From: Vibrio penaeicida
GTDB taxonomy: Bacteria > Pseudomonadota > Gammaproteobacteria > Enterobacterales > Vibrionaceae
Direction of reading: 5' to 3'
DNA length: 64,000 nt
Assembly (NCBI RefSeq): GCF_030689305.1
Contig: NZ_JAUYVM010000003.1
Location: forward strand, 1 to 64,000
Position 1 is the first letter of the stretch, and every line of letters starts with the position of its first letter. Positions 1 to 9,568 of this stretch are shown piece by piece. The notes below the pieces were generated by a model. That model did no database searches. It worked only from the letters and a program-made list of their open reading frames with translations, and had not been told where the DNA came from. The position numbers and the translations under genes are program-made.

Positions 1-2
1 TC

Positions 3-107
3 ACCACCGCTCTAACCATCATAAAGGATCAGATCGCAAGACTCGAAAAAGGTTCAACTGATTTAGGCAACAACGCCCATTCTAACAATAAATTTCATAC
101 CGGATAG
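3..107 (+). CDS. C-terminal end of a gene cut by the window edge
   Basis: An open frame enters from the left edge and stops with TAG at 105-107, giving 34 residues that begin TTALTIIKDQ and end NNKFHTG. The tail is hydrophilic and matches no family I recognise. It is the only frame of the three on this strand that stays open for more than 20 codons here, which is weak support. It could also be non-coding sequence. Confidence 0.3.
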   Translation, partial: TTALTIIKDQIARLEKGSTDLGNNAHSNNKFHTG

Positions 108-289
108 GTGTCATCATTGAGTGGACTAATACTTATGAGTAGTTAGTTGTATATCTGTGACTTGAATCTCACTCACACTTTCAAGGACGCAAAACGGTAA
201 ATGTACTTGCTATGCTTCGTAGTTAAAAAGTTGTTAGGCAGCGTTTTTAAATCAAAGTGTTATATGGACACACATATAAGGAAACCTGA

Positions 290-616
290 ATGTACAAACT
301 GGAAATCTTCTGTCAGCCAGACCAAAAAGACAAAGTGTTGAGCACGCTGCATGAGTCGGGTGTCGATAGAATAGGTAACTACGATCATTGTTGGGCGATT
401 GGTTCTGTGACCGGTTCGCACCGTGCGCTATTAGGGTCTAGCCCTGTTTTTGGTGCGATTGGTGATGTTGAAAACTACCCATTGATGAAAATAGAAATCA
501 ACATTGAAAAGCAGTATGTAGAAGGCATTGTTGCTCAGCTAAAAGAATGTTTGGGCTGGGAAGAACCTTTAGTGAATGTGCTCAAACTGTATAACCAAGA
601 ATTCGATTTCAGTTAA
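290..616 (+). CDS. NIF3-like / YqfO-type small domain protein
   Basis: This 108-residue protein resembles the stand-alone form of the domain inserted in NIF3/YqfO proteins, which has a CutA- or PII-like ferredoxin fold. It starts MYKLEIFCQP and has the pattern of two beta-alpha-beta halves, with a Gly-Asn-Tyr-Asp-His stretch near residue 30 and a Gly-Asp-Val-Glu stretch near residue 60. A good ribosome site (AAGGAAACC) lies just before the ATG. The next gene starts 12 bases after its stop, so it probably heads a three-gene operon with a dehydrogenase and a carboxypeptidase. Related proteins are described as metal-binding or regulatory, but no precise role is visible here. Confidence 0.7.
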   Translation: MYKLEIFCQPDQKDKVLSTLHESGVDRIGNYDHCWAIGSVTGSHRALLGSSPVFGAIGDVENYPLMKIEINIEKQYVEGIVAQLKECLGWEEPLVNVLKLYNQEFDFS

Positions 617-627
617 AAGGGAAGGTA

Positions 628-1599
628 ATGAAAATAGCCATATTGGATGATTATCAAAATGCTGTAAAAGATTTGGCGTGTTTTCATATCCTGAAAGAGC
701 ATGACGTTATCGTATTGAATGAAACAATCAAAGATCCGGAAGTGCTGGCTGAAAAAATTGCCGATGTGGAAGCGCTTATTTTAATACGTGAACGTACCGA
801 GGTAACGGAAGCGTTGCTTTCGAAGTTGCCAAACTTAAAACTGATCAGCCAAACAGGGAAAATAAGTAATCATATTAATCCTAATCTTTGCCATCAATAT
901 GGTGTGGATATCGCAGAAGGAAAAGGTTCACCCATTGCCCCTTCTGAACTTTGTTGGTCGCTAATTATGGCGGCGTACCGTCATATTCCCTCTTACGTTT
1001 CTCAACTCTCTCAAGGGATCTGGCAACAGTCCGGATTAGGGTTAGGTCAAACCTTACATGGTAAAACTCTAGGTATTTGGGGCTACGGAAAAATTGGCCA
1101 GCGTATTGCCCAATACGCTAAAGCGTTTGGAATGGACGTTTTGGTTTGGGGAAGCGAATCCTCACAGGCAAAGGCGGTAGAACATGGCTTTGATGCTGCG
1201 GAATCTAAGCAGTCATTTTTTGAAAGTGCAGATATCGTTTCTTTGCACTTAAGGCTTAATGATGCCACGCGAGAAATTGTAAAACGTTCTGATTTATCGG
1301 CGATGAATTCAGGATCGTTATTTGTGAATGTCAGCCGCGCAGAACTGGTAGAGCAGGGCGCTTTGCTTGCAGAACTCACTTGTGAACCGTCGAAATTTGC
1401 TGCTCTTGATGTCTTTGAGAGTGAGCCTGCTACTCCAGAAAATGAACCATTAATCGCGCTACCTAACGTGCTGGCAACTCCTCATTTAGGTTATGTGGAA
1501 CAAGGCAGCTATGAGCTGTACTTTAAGATCGCATTCGAGAACGTGATAGCGTTTGCAAACGGACATCCGCAAAATATCGTAAAGAGTAATAAATCATGA
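628..1599 (+). CDS. D-2-hydroxyacid dehydrogenase family protein (NAD-dependent)
   Basis: A 323-residue cytosolic oxidoreductase of the D-isomer-specific 2-hydroxyacid dehydrogenase family (the SerA/PdxB fold). The N-terminal catalytic-domain half ends near residue 100. The Rossmann motif GIWGYGKIGQRIA follows near residue 150, then the conserved NVSRAELV segment carrying the catalytic Arg, a Glu in DVFESEP and the His of TPHLGY near residue 290. This reduces a 2-keto acid or oxidises a D-2-hydroxy acid with NAD(H). The substrate cannot be read from sequence. The start has a clear GGAAGG site, and the stop overlaps the next start by four bases (ATGA), so the two are translationally coupled. 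Confidence 0.88.
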   Translation: MKIAILDDYQNAVKDLACFHILKEHDVIVLNETIKDPEVLAEKIADVEALILIRERTEVTEALLSKLPNLKLISQTGKISNHINPNLCHQYGVDIAEGKGSPIAPSELCWSLIMAAYRHIPSYVSQLSQGIWQQSGLGLGQTLHGKTLGIWGYGKIGQRIAQYAKAFGMDVLVWGSESSQAKAVEHGFDAAESKQSFFESADIVSLHLRLNDATREIVKRSDLSAMNSGSLFVNVSRAELVEQGALLAELTCEPSKFAALDVFESEPATPENEPLIALPNVLATPHLGYVEQGSYELYFKIAFENVIAFANGHPQNIVKSNKS

Positions 1600-2606
1600 A
1601 CACTATTCTTCCTCCCGCACTAAAGCTTGGTGACAAAATTGGGTTTTTCTCTCCGTCTTCTCCTGCAACGGTATTTGCGCCCGAACGTTTTGAGCGAGCT
1701 AAGAAATATTTATCAGAAAAAGGGTATGTCTTGGTTGAAGGTCGCCTAACAGGTCAATCAGACAGCTACCGTTCTGGCTCTATTCAAGAGCGAGCCGATG
1801 AACTGAATGCACTAATTAGAGACCCGGAAGTGCGCTGTATAATGTCGACTATTGGCGGCAACAACAGTAATTCACTGTTGCCTTACATCGACTACGATGC
1901 CCTATTAAATGACCCTAAAATTATCATCGGTTATTCAGATGTAACGGCTCTCTTACTTGGTATTTATACCAAAACTGGGCTGGTTACCTATTATGGCCCC
2001 GCACTCGTGGCTTCTTTTGGCGAGTTCCCCCCTTTAGTCGACGAAACTTATGCTTCATTCACTCAGTTGCTTCGAGGCTTTACCGGGCTGCCGTATGTGT
2101 ATGACATGCCCCCCTCTTGGACAGATGCTCGGATAGATTGGAAAACGCAATGTGAAGCCAAGCCAGTTAATCCAAACGAATGGCAGTTTTTAGGTAACGG
2201 TGTTGTAACGGGTAGGGTGATCGGAGGAAATCTGAACACAATGGCGGGTATTTGGGGTAGCCCTTATATGCCAATCATTAAGCAAGGAGATATCCTACTT
2301 ATAGAGGATAGCTTGAAAGGCATTGAAACGATCGAGCGTTCATTTGCTCATCTTAAAGTCTGCGGTGTCTTCGATAGGATATCCGCGATAATTCTAGGAA
2401 AGCATGAATTATTTGATGATAAGGGAACAGGTAGGTCGCCATTGGATGTACTGAAAGAAGTGTTAAGCGAGCAACCAGTACCGATACTGAATGGTTTCGA
2501 TAGTTGCCATACTCATCCAATGCTGGTCACTCCGATAGGCGTTGAGATGTCTATTGATTTTGATAAAGAAACTCTCCAAATAGAAAGCAATTGGATTGCT
2601 AGCTAG
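1596..2606 (+). CDS. S66-family LD-carboxypeptidase / MccF-like serine peptidase
   Basis: A 336-residue protein of peptidase family S66, which includes LdcA-type muropeptide LD-carboxypeptidases and the MccF microcin-C immunity enzymes. Recognisable segments are the N-terminal GDKIGFFSPSSP, the TIGGNNSNSLLPYID region, the nucleophile elbow IIGYSDVTALLLG, a catalytic Glu candidate in LLIEDSLKG and a C-terminal His near THPMLVTPIG. Length suits the family. With a lone dehydrogenase and no murein genes alongside, an amide- or peptide-detoxifying MccF-like role is as likely as murein recycling. There is no signal peptide, so it acts in the cytosol. The start codon overlaps the upstream stop. Confidence 0.85.
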   Translation: MNTILPPALKLGDKIGFFSPSSPATVFAPERFERAKKYLSEKGYVLVEGRLTGQSDSYRSGSIQERADELNALIRDPEVRCIMSTIGGNNSNSLLPYIDYDALLNDPKIIIGYSDVTALLLGIYTKTGLVTYYGPALVASFGEFPPLVDETYASFTQLLRGFTGLPYVYDMPPSWTDARIDWKTQCEAKPVNPNEWQFLGNGVVTGRVIGGNLNTMAGIWGSPYMPIIKQGDILLIEDSLKGIETIERSFAHLKVCGVFDRISAIILGKHELFDDKGTGRSPLDVLKEVLSEQPVPILNGFDSCHTHPMLVTPIGVEMSIDFDKETLQIESNWIAS

Positions 2607-2629
2607 GCGTTAGCTGAAACGAAAAGAAC

Positions 2630-3529
2630 CTAGCTGTGATGCTTAGTAAACTGGCCCCTAAAATCGGAAGGGGTCATTTGCTTCTTCTCTTTAAACTGGC
2701 GGTTAAAGTTAGACAAGTTATTGAACCCCGAGCGCTCTGCTACTAGTGATACCGGAATATCGGAATTGACTAACAATTCGCACGCCTTACCTATTCGAAA
2801 TTTCTTTAAATGCTCCGAAAAGCTTTCTTTGAAGTGCTTTTCAAACAATCGATAAGCGGAGCTTTCGCTCATGTGAAGCGTTTTGCAAAAGTCGCTAATC
2901 TTTATCGGTTCATGGTAATGGCTTTCAATGAATTGCCTTGCAGCTTCAACTCGGCTAAAGCTTTCATCCGGCTGCATTGCTTGTTCGATACCATAGCTTG
3001 ATGATGATAGTGATGAAGCTGTTTTATCATCCGCTAGCTGTGTTAATGCATCAATCACATTAAGAAGTTGCTGGTGGGCAGAAAGCACTCGGTGGTCTTT
3101 CATTTTGTGAAACAGTATTTCCCCCATTTCTTTAGAAAACTCAAGACCATGATAAGAGCGTTGAAGCATGGGCTTGATATGAGCGAGCTCTGGCGCGGCT
3201 TTGATCAAATTGTCTATCCAGCTTTGAGTGAACCACAAAATTAACGTGTTATGTGGTTGAGAGGCATGCGCAAACGAACGACCCGAAAGCATGTGAGGTA
3301 AGCCAGGTCCAAAAAGCAGTAGGGTATTATGGTCGACTTTTCCAATGTGATCGCCTGCAAAAAAATTACCTTCAAAGCAATCCCCAGGGTCTCGATAAAG
3401 GACCAGTTCATATTCCACATGATAGTGCCACGCACAGGCATAGCCCTCTTTAGGCACGTCACAGACATATTCACGGATTTTCCAATTGAAATGAGGTTTA
3501 TCCCCAATGGCTTCAACAAAAGGTCTCAT
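2630..3529 (-). CDS. AraC-family transcriptional regulator with cupin-like sensor
   Basis: A 299-residue regulator. The N-terminal part (AWHYHVEYELVLY near residue 35, then GDHIG and LLFGPGLPHML) is the cupin-type AraC ligand-binding domain. The last 100 residues hold the two-helix-turn-helix domain, with PIKISDFCKTLHMSESSAYR and the second helix set ending FNNLSNFNRQFKEKKQMTPS. AAAGGA sits seven bases before the ATG. It converges on the S66 operon and is divergent from the efflux gene at 3815, so it may control either. The inducer is unknown. Confidence 0.88.
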   Translation of the reverse strand: MRPFVEAIGDKPHFNWKIREYVCDVPKEGYACAWHYHVEYELVLYRDPGDCFEGNFFAGDHIGKVDHNTLLLFGPGLPHMLSGRSFAHASQPHNTLILWFTQSWIDNLIKAAPELAHIKPMLQRSYHGLEFSKEMGEILFHKMKDHRVLSAHQQLLNVIDALTQLADDKTASSLSSSSYGIEQAMQPDESFSRVEAARQFIESHYHEPIKISDFCKTLHMSESSAYRLFEKHFKESFSEHLKKFRIGKACELLVNSDIPVSLVAERSGFNNLSNFNRQFKEKKQMTPSDFRGQFTKHHS

Positions 3530-3814
3530 TCGTTTTCCTTTCTAGGGCTACTTACTTAGTGACTTATATACCCATTACTGTATGAGGCTGTCAAAGTGTA
3601 ATGATATTTTGAATGAATAGTATCGACACACGACAGATTTCTACCAATCATGTGCATTATATTCAGTAGACTTATTGCACTTACATCGGATACGCAGATT
3701 TTGATAAATCTGCGCATGCCGATACTTAGAGTGGCCACTCTTTTAAATTTAAATTTATTAATATCAATGCATTGTGCCTTTTGTACATAAGGGTGCAGCA
3801 GTGAGGATCTTGCT

Positions 3815-5005
3815 ATGTGGACAAATAGAACCGCAATTCTGTTCTTGTTTACGACATTCGCGACTGGGCTTTGCGGGTCATTTTTCTTCCCCTTATCTAG
3901 CCTGTTTATGGTGGAAGCGTTAAATGCTACGCCCGCAATGCTGAGTGCCTTTTTAGTGCTCTCTGTTTTCAGCTCCGTGGTGGTCTCTCAATTTATTGCT
4001 TACCGCTCAGATAGAGGGTGGAAAAGAAAACAAATACTGCTCGTTTCATTTTTTGGCTACTTAGTCACGGTGCTTGGCTTTTCGTTCATCCGCGACTATT
4101 ACTTGGCAGTGGCCGTCTCAGTGGTATTTGGCAGTGTGACCGGGGCGATTTATGGACAGGCGTTTGCGTTGGCACGTGAATACGCTGATAGGTATTTAAA
4201 TGATCAAGCGACGACATTTTTGTCTACCTTGAGAGCGGGAATGGCACTGGCGTGGGTATTTGGGCCACCAATCGCTTTCATCATTAAGGCAGAATATGGA
4301 TTTTCAGCGACCTTTTTGATGTCTGCGGGAATGATCGTAGTCACAATTGCTATTGTTTTCTTTTTCCTTCCTGACGGGGAAATGAAAGAGGAAAAAGTAG
4401 AAGATGCACCCACTGCAATTCCCTGGTATCAAAGAGCATCGGTTGTGTTGTTTTGCTTATCCATGCTGATGACCTTTTTTGCTAATGGTTTGTACTTAAC
4501 AGCGATGCCTTTGTATATCACCAAAGAATTAGGGTTAAGTGAAAGCTTACCAGGCACTTTTTTGGGTATTGCAGCGCTTTGTGAGATCCCAATTATGCTT
4601 GCCGCTGGCTGGTTGGCAGCGAAATATGGTGGGAACCGAGTCGTTGGGGTTGCCTTGGTTTGTGGCATGGTATTTTTCATTGGCATTATTAAAGCGACAG
4701 AAGTCTGGCAATTGATCGCGATGCAAGTATGCAACGGGATATTTGTGGGGATTACCGCTTCATTAGGCATGGTCATTTTACAAGACATGATGAAAGACCA
4801 GCTTGGTGTTGCATCAACGCTATTCTCGAACGTGTTGCAAGGAAGTACGTTGTTGGCGAGCATCTCCATTGGCATTGTTGGCGGAATGTACAACTATTAC
4901 AGCACGTTTTATTTAAGCTTAGGTGGAACCGTATTAGGGCTGGTTTTCTTGGCTATGGCTGCGCTAAGAAATCGCAGCACCCGTGGTATTGCCCCTGCTT
5001 ATTGA
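3815..5005 (+). CDS. MFS sugar efflux transporter (SetA/SetB-like)
   Basis: A 396-residue inner-membrane protein with about twelve hydrophobic helices. The cytoplasmic loop motif YRSDRGWKRKQ near residue 65 is the MFS loop 2-3 signature as found in SetA/SetB sugar efflux pumps. A second-half repeat of it, WLAAKYGGNRVVG, lies near residue 270. The Set family exports sugars or sugar analogues with proton exchange. The predicted site GAGGAT lies nine bases before the ATG. The gene stands alone, divergent from the AraC regulator, and its 3' end overlaps the convergent gene at 4999 by seven bases. Substrate is unknown. Confidence 0.82.
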   Translation: MWTNRTAILFLFTTFATGLCGSFFFPLSSLFMVEALNATPAMLSAFLVLSVFSSVVVSQFIAYRSDRGWKRKQILLVSFFGYLVTVLGFSFIRDYYLAVAVSVVFGSVTGAIYGQAFALAREYADRYLNDQATTFLSTLRAGMALAWVFGPPIAFIIKAEYGFSATFLMSAGMIVVTIAIVFFFLPDGEMKEEKVEDAPTAIPWYQRASVVLFCLSMLMTFFANGLYLTAMPLYITKELGLSESLPGTFLGIAALCEIPIMLAAGWLAAKYGGNRVVGVALVCGMVFFIGIIKATEVWQLIAMQVCNGIFVGITASLGMVILQDMMKDQLGVASTLFSNVLQGSTLLASISIGIVGGMYNYYSTFYLSLGGTVLGLVFLAMAALRNRSTRGIAPAY

Positions 5006-6744
5006 TTGAGTAGGCTGGCGAGCTTTTGTCTTGTGGACTCAGACAGCTCTGCTTCTTTATACAGAGCTTCTGCGACCGCCTGATTCTCCGGCGTATTTTG
5101 GGAACCCGACATCAGATATTCAAATAGCATCTCTTTTGTCGGTGTCGGAATGTCGCTACTCATAATCCGGTTACGAAGTTGGTGTTGATAATTTGAATCA
5201 AAAGGCAGCAAGTCTGGTGTAGACAAACGTGCATTCACTATTTCTCGCACTACATTTGGATTGCTGTCTTTTATGGCTTGTTCACGAAGTGCTTGCTTCA
5301 TCTCAGGGTTTCTGGCCAATACCCTCGCAGCCACCATCCTTTCATCAAAATGCTCACTTTTTAAATAATTGGATACTTGGCTATCAAGTGCGCGATCGTC
5401 TAGGTTATCAATGGAAACCAAAGTGAGATAAGACGCCCCTTCTGACTGCAAATTTTTACTTAGGTATTGGGCGACGTCACTGCGTAAAGACTCGGATTGG
5501 CTTCCTAAAATACCGATGTTGAGCAAGGCAGTTTCAGATATGATTTGATTGCTGTTGTCGCTGGCAGCTTCCAACGCTTGCAAAGCATGAATCGTATTCA
5601 CATCCCCCATTTTGGATATCGACATAATGGCGCGTAGCCGGTTTTCTTCATCTAATGAATTGTCTTCTATCAATTGTGAGAGGATATATTCCCCTTCTGG
5701 GCTTTGTGAGCGCTCCAGCGCAAAGATTAAAAGCGATTGTTGGTCGTCCGTTAGGTTTTGGTTCTGAAGCCAATCTTTCACGCTGTTAAAACCCTGACCA
5801 GCTAGATAAGCGCCAATAAGATGGGCGCTGTCTAGGTTGGGTGAACCTGTATATAATTCGAATTGTTCCAAAAAGTTGGCTTCATTCACTGCCTCGTTAT
5901 TGCTGGCAGTAGCCACGTCTAACCCTTTTAAATATTGATTAACGTTACTTGCGTATTGGTTCATCGACCAATTGAGCGCTATCGTGCTTTTTAGCGGTGA
6001 AATATTGGTCTGTTGAACAACGGTCAGTTTTTGGTTCTCATAATCGACGGTACGCGTATGGGTATGCGCTAATGTTTGCGGGAAGCCAGCAGTATCGTGA
6101 GTTAACTTCCATTTGTCTTGCTGTTCGATTACCTGATAACTCTGCGAGTCGGATACAGTCCCAAGCCAGTCTCGCTCTAAACTAGATGCATCTTGTCGGA
6201 CGAAGAAAAAACGGTGCTTTCCATCTGCTAGGGCGAGTGTTTTACTCCCCGAAAAGTAAGAAAACTGAGTCAGTGTGGTATTGATAATGGTCAGCGGGTG
6301 AGAAGCGTTTAGCCCCAGTAAATCTACGTTTTCAAAAGACCCCTGAGAAAATTGCGCGGTAAACGTTAGGCGCTTAGGGCGATCTTCCCCTTGTGGGTCG
6401 GCTGCCCATTGAATGTTGTATATTTGCCCTAGATATACATTTGGCTGATCGTCGGTCGGTTTCAAAGCCATATTGAATCGGTACGTCATTTCACCCAATT
6501 GAGTTTTTGGATTACTCATGGTTGTTGTGAGATCCACATGATAACGATAAACAGGATCGGATTCTTGCGCTTCTTCACTTTTAGCAATTGTTGAGATGGA
6601 AGCCGGTTCGCTGTTTTTTTCGGGCGTATAAACTGGAATACTCTCGGAGTTGTCTTGCGTTTCAGGTTCTTCCTGAAATACAAATACTGATGCGCCTACA
6701 GCTGCAACAATACCCAGAGATAGCAATAAAATTATCCGTTTCAT
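4999..6744 (-). CDS. Exported protein: beta-rich N-terminal half plus helical-repeat C-terminal half
   Basis: A 581-residue protein of unrecognised family. An N-terminal hydrophobic segment (IILLLSLGIVAAVGASVFVF) is a signal anchor or signal peptide. Residues about 60-250 look beta-rich, with alternating hydrophobics and many aromatics. Residues about 280-581 are alpha-helical and HEAT-like, with repeating patterns of the type RAIMSISKMGD. The order, a lipid-binding-type beta domain then a helical superhelix, recalls the N-terminal region of vitellogenin-type lipid transfer proteins, but that is only a resemblance of layout. It lies just downstream of the exported protein at 6825-7796 on the same strand, though a strong terminator separates them. 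Acts outside the cytosol. Confidence 0.6.
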   Translation of the reverse strand: MKRIILLLSLGIVAAVGASVFVFQEEPETQDNSESIPVYTPEKNSEPASISTIAKSEEAQESDPVYRYHVDLTTTMSNPKTQLGEMTYRFNMALKPTDDQPNVYLGQIYNIQWAADPQGEDRPKRLTFTAQFSQGSFENVDLLGLNASHPLTIINTTLTQFSYFSGSKTLALADGKHRFFFVRQDASSLERDWLGTVSDSQSYQVIEQQDKWKLTHDTAGFPQTLAHTHTRTVDYENQKLTVVQQTNISPLKSTIALNWSMNQYASNVNQYLKGLDVATASNNEAVNEANFLEQFELYTGSPNLDSAHLIGAYLAGQGFNSVKDWLQNQNLTDDQQSLLIFALERSQSPEGEYILSQLIEDNSLDEENRLRAIMSISKMGDVNTIHALQALEAASDNSNQIISETALLNIGILGSQSESLRSDVAQYLSKNLQSEGASYLTLVSIDNLDDRALDSQVSNYLKSEHFDERMVAARVLARNPEMKQALREQAIKDSNPNVVREIVNARLSTPDLLPFDSNYQHQLRNRIMSSDIPTPTKEMLFEYLMSGSQNTPENQAVAEALYKEAELSESTRQKLASLLNQ

Positions 6745-6789
6745 GTCTCCCCCTCTATCGACGTATCACTTAATTTCACCATACCAAAA

Positions 6790-6814
6790 GGGAGCGAGCG
6801 GTGCGCTCGCTCCC
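6790..6814 (-). terminator. Rho-independent terminator after the 6825-7796 gene
   Basis: A perfect 11-bp stem (GGGAGCGAGCG with CGCTCGCTCCC) around a 3-base loop is followed on the minus strand by TTTT. It lies 11 bases past the stop of the upstream gene and would isolate it from the gene ending at 4999. Confidence 0.85.
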
Positions 6815-6824
6815 GCTTTGAGTC

Positions 6825-7796
6825 TTATATATACGTAGTCTTATCGTAAATAGTGTGACTAAATTCCCATATTGGAGACCAGCTGATGAGCGTTGTCTCT
6901 GCATTAAGAATGTTCCATACGCCAAACAATTTCACCTGACAGTACAGCCCTATGTTTCCACTCCCGCCTTTTGCACTGGCATCCCATTTAAGCCGCGTGT
7001 AGTACTGAAAATCCGTCGAGCTCCCTTCTTTGTAGGTTACGCCAGCCTCTGCATGCGCTTTTGTGCCAACATTCACTAGGTTGATCGCGCCCTTAACGCC
7101 TTTTTCTATAGTTTTGACGCCAAAATTCAGCATGGCATAGCCTTTGGCTGTCGCATCGCCAGCTACAAATGGGCGGACGGACGCGTAAACAAAGTCTGGT
7201 CGACGCTGTCCATTTATTTCGATTGGCGTGTTTGGTTTGTCAAAGCCACCCACTTCCAAGCCTGCGGCAAAATCTGCCCCTGTTTTCAATACAGCACCAA
7301 TTTTTACGCCCAGCTTGAATACGCCGGCTGGATCGATCGGTACTTCAGGAATCGGGACTTCAGGAGCGGCAATAGTGTGAGAAAACGTGCGTTTAATGTC
7401 TGCCTTTAATAGAGCGTTACATGTCGGGCTAATAGAAAGAGGGGTAGTCGCATTCACGGTTAGAGATAGATGCAGCCCACGCACGCAGTTGAGTTCTTGG
7501 GGGTTAAACGATAGGTTAGTGTTTCCAAAGACGGTTCCAATTTTTGTATTATGTGGGCCGACATTTACAGTGAACTTGTTGTCTGTGTTTCCTAGTATTT
7601 TCCCTCCCGTATAAGTCACATAACCAGAGGCATGCCGCGTTTGTTGAAACCGACCCACAACGTTATGCACGTTTGCTGAGTGTGTTTTGTTTAAAACGGT
7701 TCCAGCATTAACAGTACCAGCGTAGGCAGGGAGAGAAAATATCCCTATTGCCAAGGTACCGCAGACAGCTAATGCCATATTTGAGGCTTTCTTCAT
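6825..7796 (-). CDS. Secreted protein of unknown function
   Basis: I chose the ATG at 7796 because it directly precedes a signal peptide (MKKASNMALAVCGTLAIGIF, cleavage after AYA) and has AAGGAT seven bases upstream. A longer frame open to 7835 lacks these. The mature part of about 295 residues is rich in Gly, Val, Thr and Asn, with alternating beta-type patterns, two Cys around residues 105-125 and one Cys (LYCQVKLFG) near the end. No known domain is recognised. It could be a periplasmic or outer-surface beta-structured protein. Its own terminator follows, so it is probably monocistronic. Confidence 0.6.
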   Translation of the reverse strand: MKKASNMALAVCGTLAIGIFSLPAYAGTVNAGTVLNKTHSANVHNVVGRFQQTRHASGYVTYTGGKILGNTDNKFTVNVGPHNTKIGTVFGNTNLSFNPQELNCVRGLHLSLTVNATTPLSISPTCNALLKADIKRTFSHTIAAPEVPIPEVPIDPAGVFKLGVKIGAVLKTGADFAAGLEVGGFDKPNTPIEINGQRRPDFVYASVRPFVAGDATAKGYAMLNFGVKTIEKGVKGAINLVNVGTKAHAEAGVTYKEGSSTDFQYYTRLKWDASAKGGSGNIGLYCQVKLFGVWNILNAETTLISWSPIWEFSHTIYDKTTYI

Positions 7797-8399
7797 TGTC
7801 TTATCCTTAATATTAATCCTGTAAGCTAAAGTCAAGAGACCAATGTTTGAATAACAATAAAGGTGTAAAAGGTCTAAATTGAGAACTGCATTTCAAACAC
7901 CCATTTAACCTAATCAGATTTATATTCCAGTCAACAGGTAACTAACTTATTGTTTATTATAATTAAGATAATAAGCCTATACTTTGGGTGGTATTTTATT
8001 CCATTGATTATAAAGAGCTTTATTTAATTCTCTTCAGGAATTAAATGGTTGAATATATTTCAACTAATGTGAGTGAAATCAAATTAAAAATAAAGATTGA
8101 TAATTATGTTCATCTTGTTTTTGTTTATTAGCTTTACCTGTATTTCATTACGTTAATGTTGAAGTTAATAAAGTGTTTAGTAATGGTAAATAATAAACAA
8201 CTTCGTTATGCATACTATTGTTTATTATTTGATGGTTATCATGTTTCTATTTAATGTGACTTTAATTCAATATATTAATATTAAATCAATACAAACTTCT
8301 TATAACCTTTGAATTATAGTGGTTTTATTTCCCCTAGAATTCTCAAATTTGAATTTCCCTCCAGAAGTTAAATGATTTTGATATATGAAGAAGTGAATA
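7797..8399. other. AT-rich gene-free stretch
   Basis: About 600 bases without a credible gene. It should hold the promoter and leader of the exported protein at 6825-7796 near its left end. The remainder is very AT-rich, with several TTGTTTATTATTTG-like short repeats around 7950, 8125 and 8220. I see no RNA gene or clear regulator site. Confidence 0.5.
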
Positions 8400-8427
8400 A
8401 AATCTGTACCTTGAGGTCACTTGGGTA
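8400..8427 (+). repeat. Dispersed Vibrio-type repeat, copy 1 (split by the insertion sequence)
   Basis: The core CTTGAGGTCACTTGGGTA is identical to the copy at 14635-14665. The insertion sequence entered exactly inside the final GGTAT. The sequence resumes at 9644 with GGTATAT, so the original site can be rebuilt by removing 8428-9647. Confidence 0.7.
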
Positions 8428-8443
8428 TGTAAACATCCCTTTT

Positions 8444-9278
8444 TTAGTGACACCCTAAATTAGAGTCTTCCAGCAATTTCAACTTAGCAAGATATTCCCA
8501 AGGGGTCAGGTCACCCAGCGAGCTATGGGGACGTTCATCGTTGTATTCTTGAACCCAGCTTTCTGTTAGCTCACGTGCCTCTTTTAACGTTCTAAACACA
8601 TACATGTTGAGTATTTCATCTCGATAGGTCCGGTTGAACCTTTCAACAAACGAGTTTTGTGTGGGCTTGCCTAGCTGTATGAATTCGAGTTGTATGTCAT
8701 GTTGTTCCGCCCATTCAGCTAAAGTCGTTGAGATAAACTCTGGACCGTTATTCATACGTAACTGACTCGGATAACCTCGCCAGGCGACGATGCGTTCCAA
8801 CACGCGAACAACTCTTTGGGCGGGAAGATTCAAGTCAATTTCAATGGTCAGCACTTCACGGTTAAAGTCATCGATAACATTGAACGTCCTGAAGCGTCTA
8901 CCTGAAGCGTCTACCACACATCAATGAATCGCTCATGAAATCCATTGACCAACATTGGTTGAACGTTTCTGGCACACAGAGAGGTGCAGGCTCTCTTGTT
9001 GGTAACCGCTTCTTTCCACGACGGCGCTTATTCAACTTCAGTTCGCAGTAGAGTCGATGTACTCGTTTGTGGTTCCAGCGATACCCCCATCGTTTAAGCA
9101 CTTTGAATAACATGCCAAAACCATATGCAGGATAACGTTCAACGGCTTCTTGCAAGGCGGCAATCACAGGGGTATCTCGGTGTTTATCTGGTCGATACCG
9201 ATAGACCGAGTCACTGATACCGACTAAACGACAAGCCCTACGCAGACTCACACAGTGACAATTCTTGACATAATCCAC
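8444..9278 (-). pseudogene. IS3-family transposase orfB, frameshifted
   Basis: The DDE integrase subunit, read in two frames: 9278-8898 ending MCGRRFR-stop, and 8917-8444 resuming GRRFRTFNV. The break is a perfect 13-base tandem duplication (TGAAGCGTCTACC twice in plus-strand sequence, about 8890-8915). Removing one copy restores MCGRRFRTFNV in frame. The first catalytic Asp is present in CWSMDFM and the Glu region in NSFVERFNRTYRDE. The second catalytic Asp, normally in MDNGPEF, is Asn here (MNNGPEF, near 8750), a second independent lesion. Confidence 0.92.
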
Positions 9279-9301
9279 CCACTCTCGCCGAATCGCGGGC
9301 T

Positions 9302-9568
9302 TTACAGCTTTTTTTCGACGATATCCTTAAGGATTTTATGGTCGAGGCTCAGTTCAGCAAACATTTGCTTCAGGCGTCGGTTTTCATCCTCAAGCTCCTT
9401 CAGTCGCTTCACGTCTGAGGCTTCCATGCCGCCGTACTTGGACTTCCAGTTGTAGTAAGTGGCATCTGATATGCCATACTCTCGGCAGACCTCTTTGACC
9501 AACCTGCCAGCCTCAACTTCTTTCAGAATCTTGACGATTTGCGTTTCTGTATAGCGTGACTTTTTCAT
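9302..9568 (-). CDS. IS3-family transposase orfA (helix-turn-helix subunit)
   Basis: An intact 88-residue protein that begins MKKSRYTETQIVKILKEVEA, the usual HTH_Tnp/IS407-type OrfA start. A helix-turn-helix (VCREYGISDATYYNWKSKYGG) at about residues 26-46 binds the IS ends. A leucine-zipper-like coiled coil (KRLKELEDENRRLKQMFAEL) follows. The A-rich slippery run near its stop would normally let ribosomes shift into orfB. With orfB dead, OrfA may still repress or bind the ends. Confidence 0.93.
   Translation of the reverse strand: MKKSRYTETQIVKILKEVEAGRLVKEVCREYGISDATYYNWKSKYGGMEASDVKRLKELEDENRRLKQMFAELSLDHKILKDIVEKKL

Noticed and set aside
4429..4893. A 154-codon minus-strand frame inside the efflux gene
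   Set aside because: The opposing frame encodes a membrane protein with clear helices; this one is its mirror image.
8898..9278. A short transposase-like gene of its own
   Set aside because: It is the first part of the frameshifted IS3 orfB. The 13-base duplication explains the break, so it is listed as one pseudogene.
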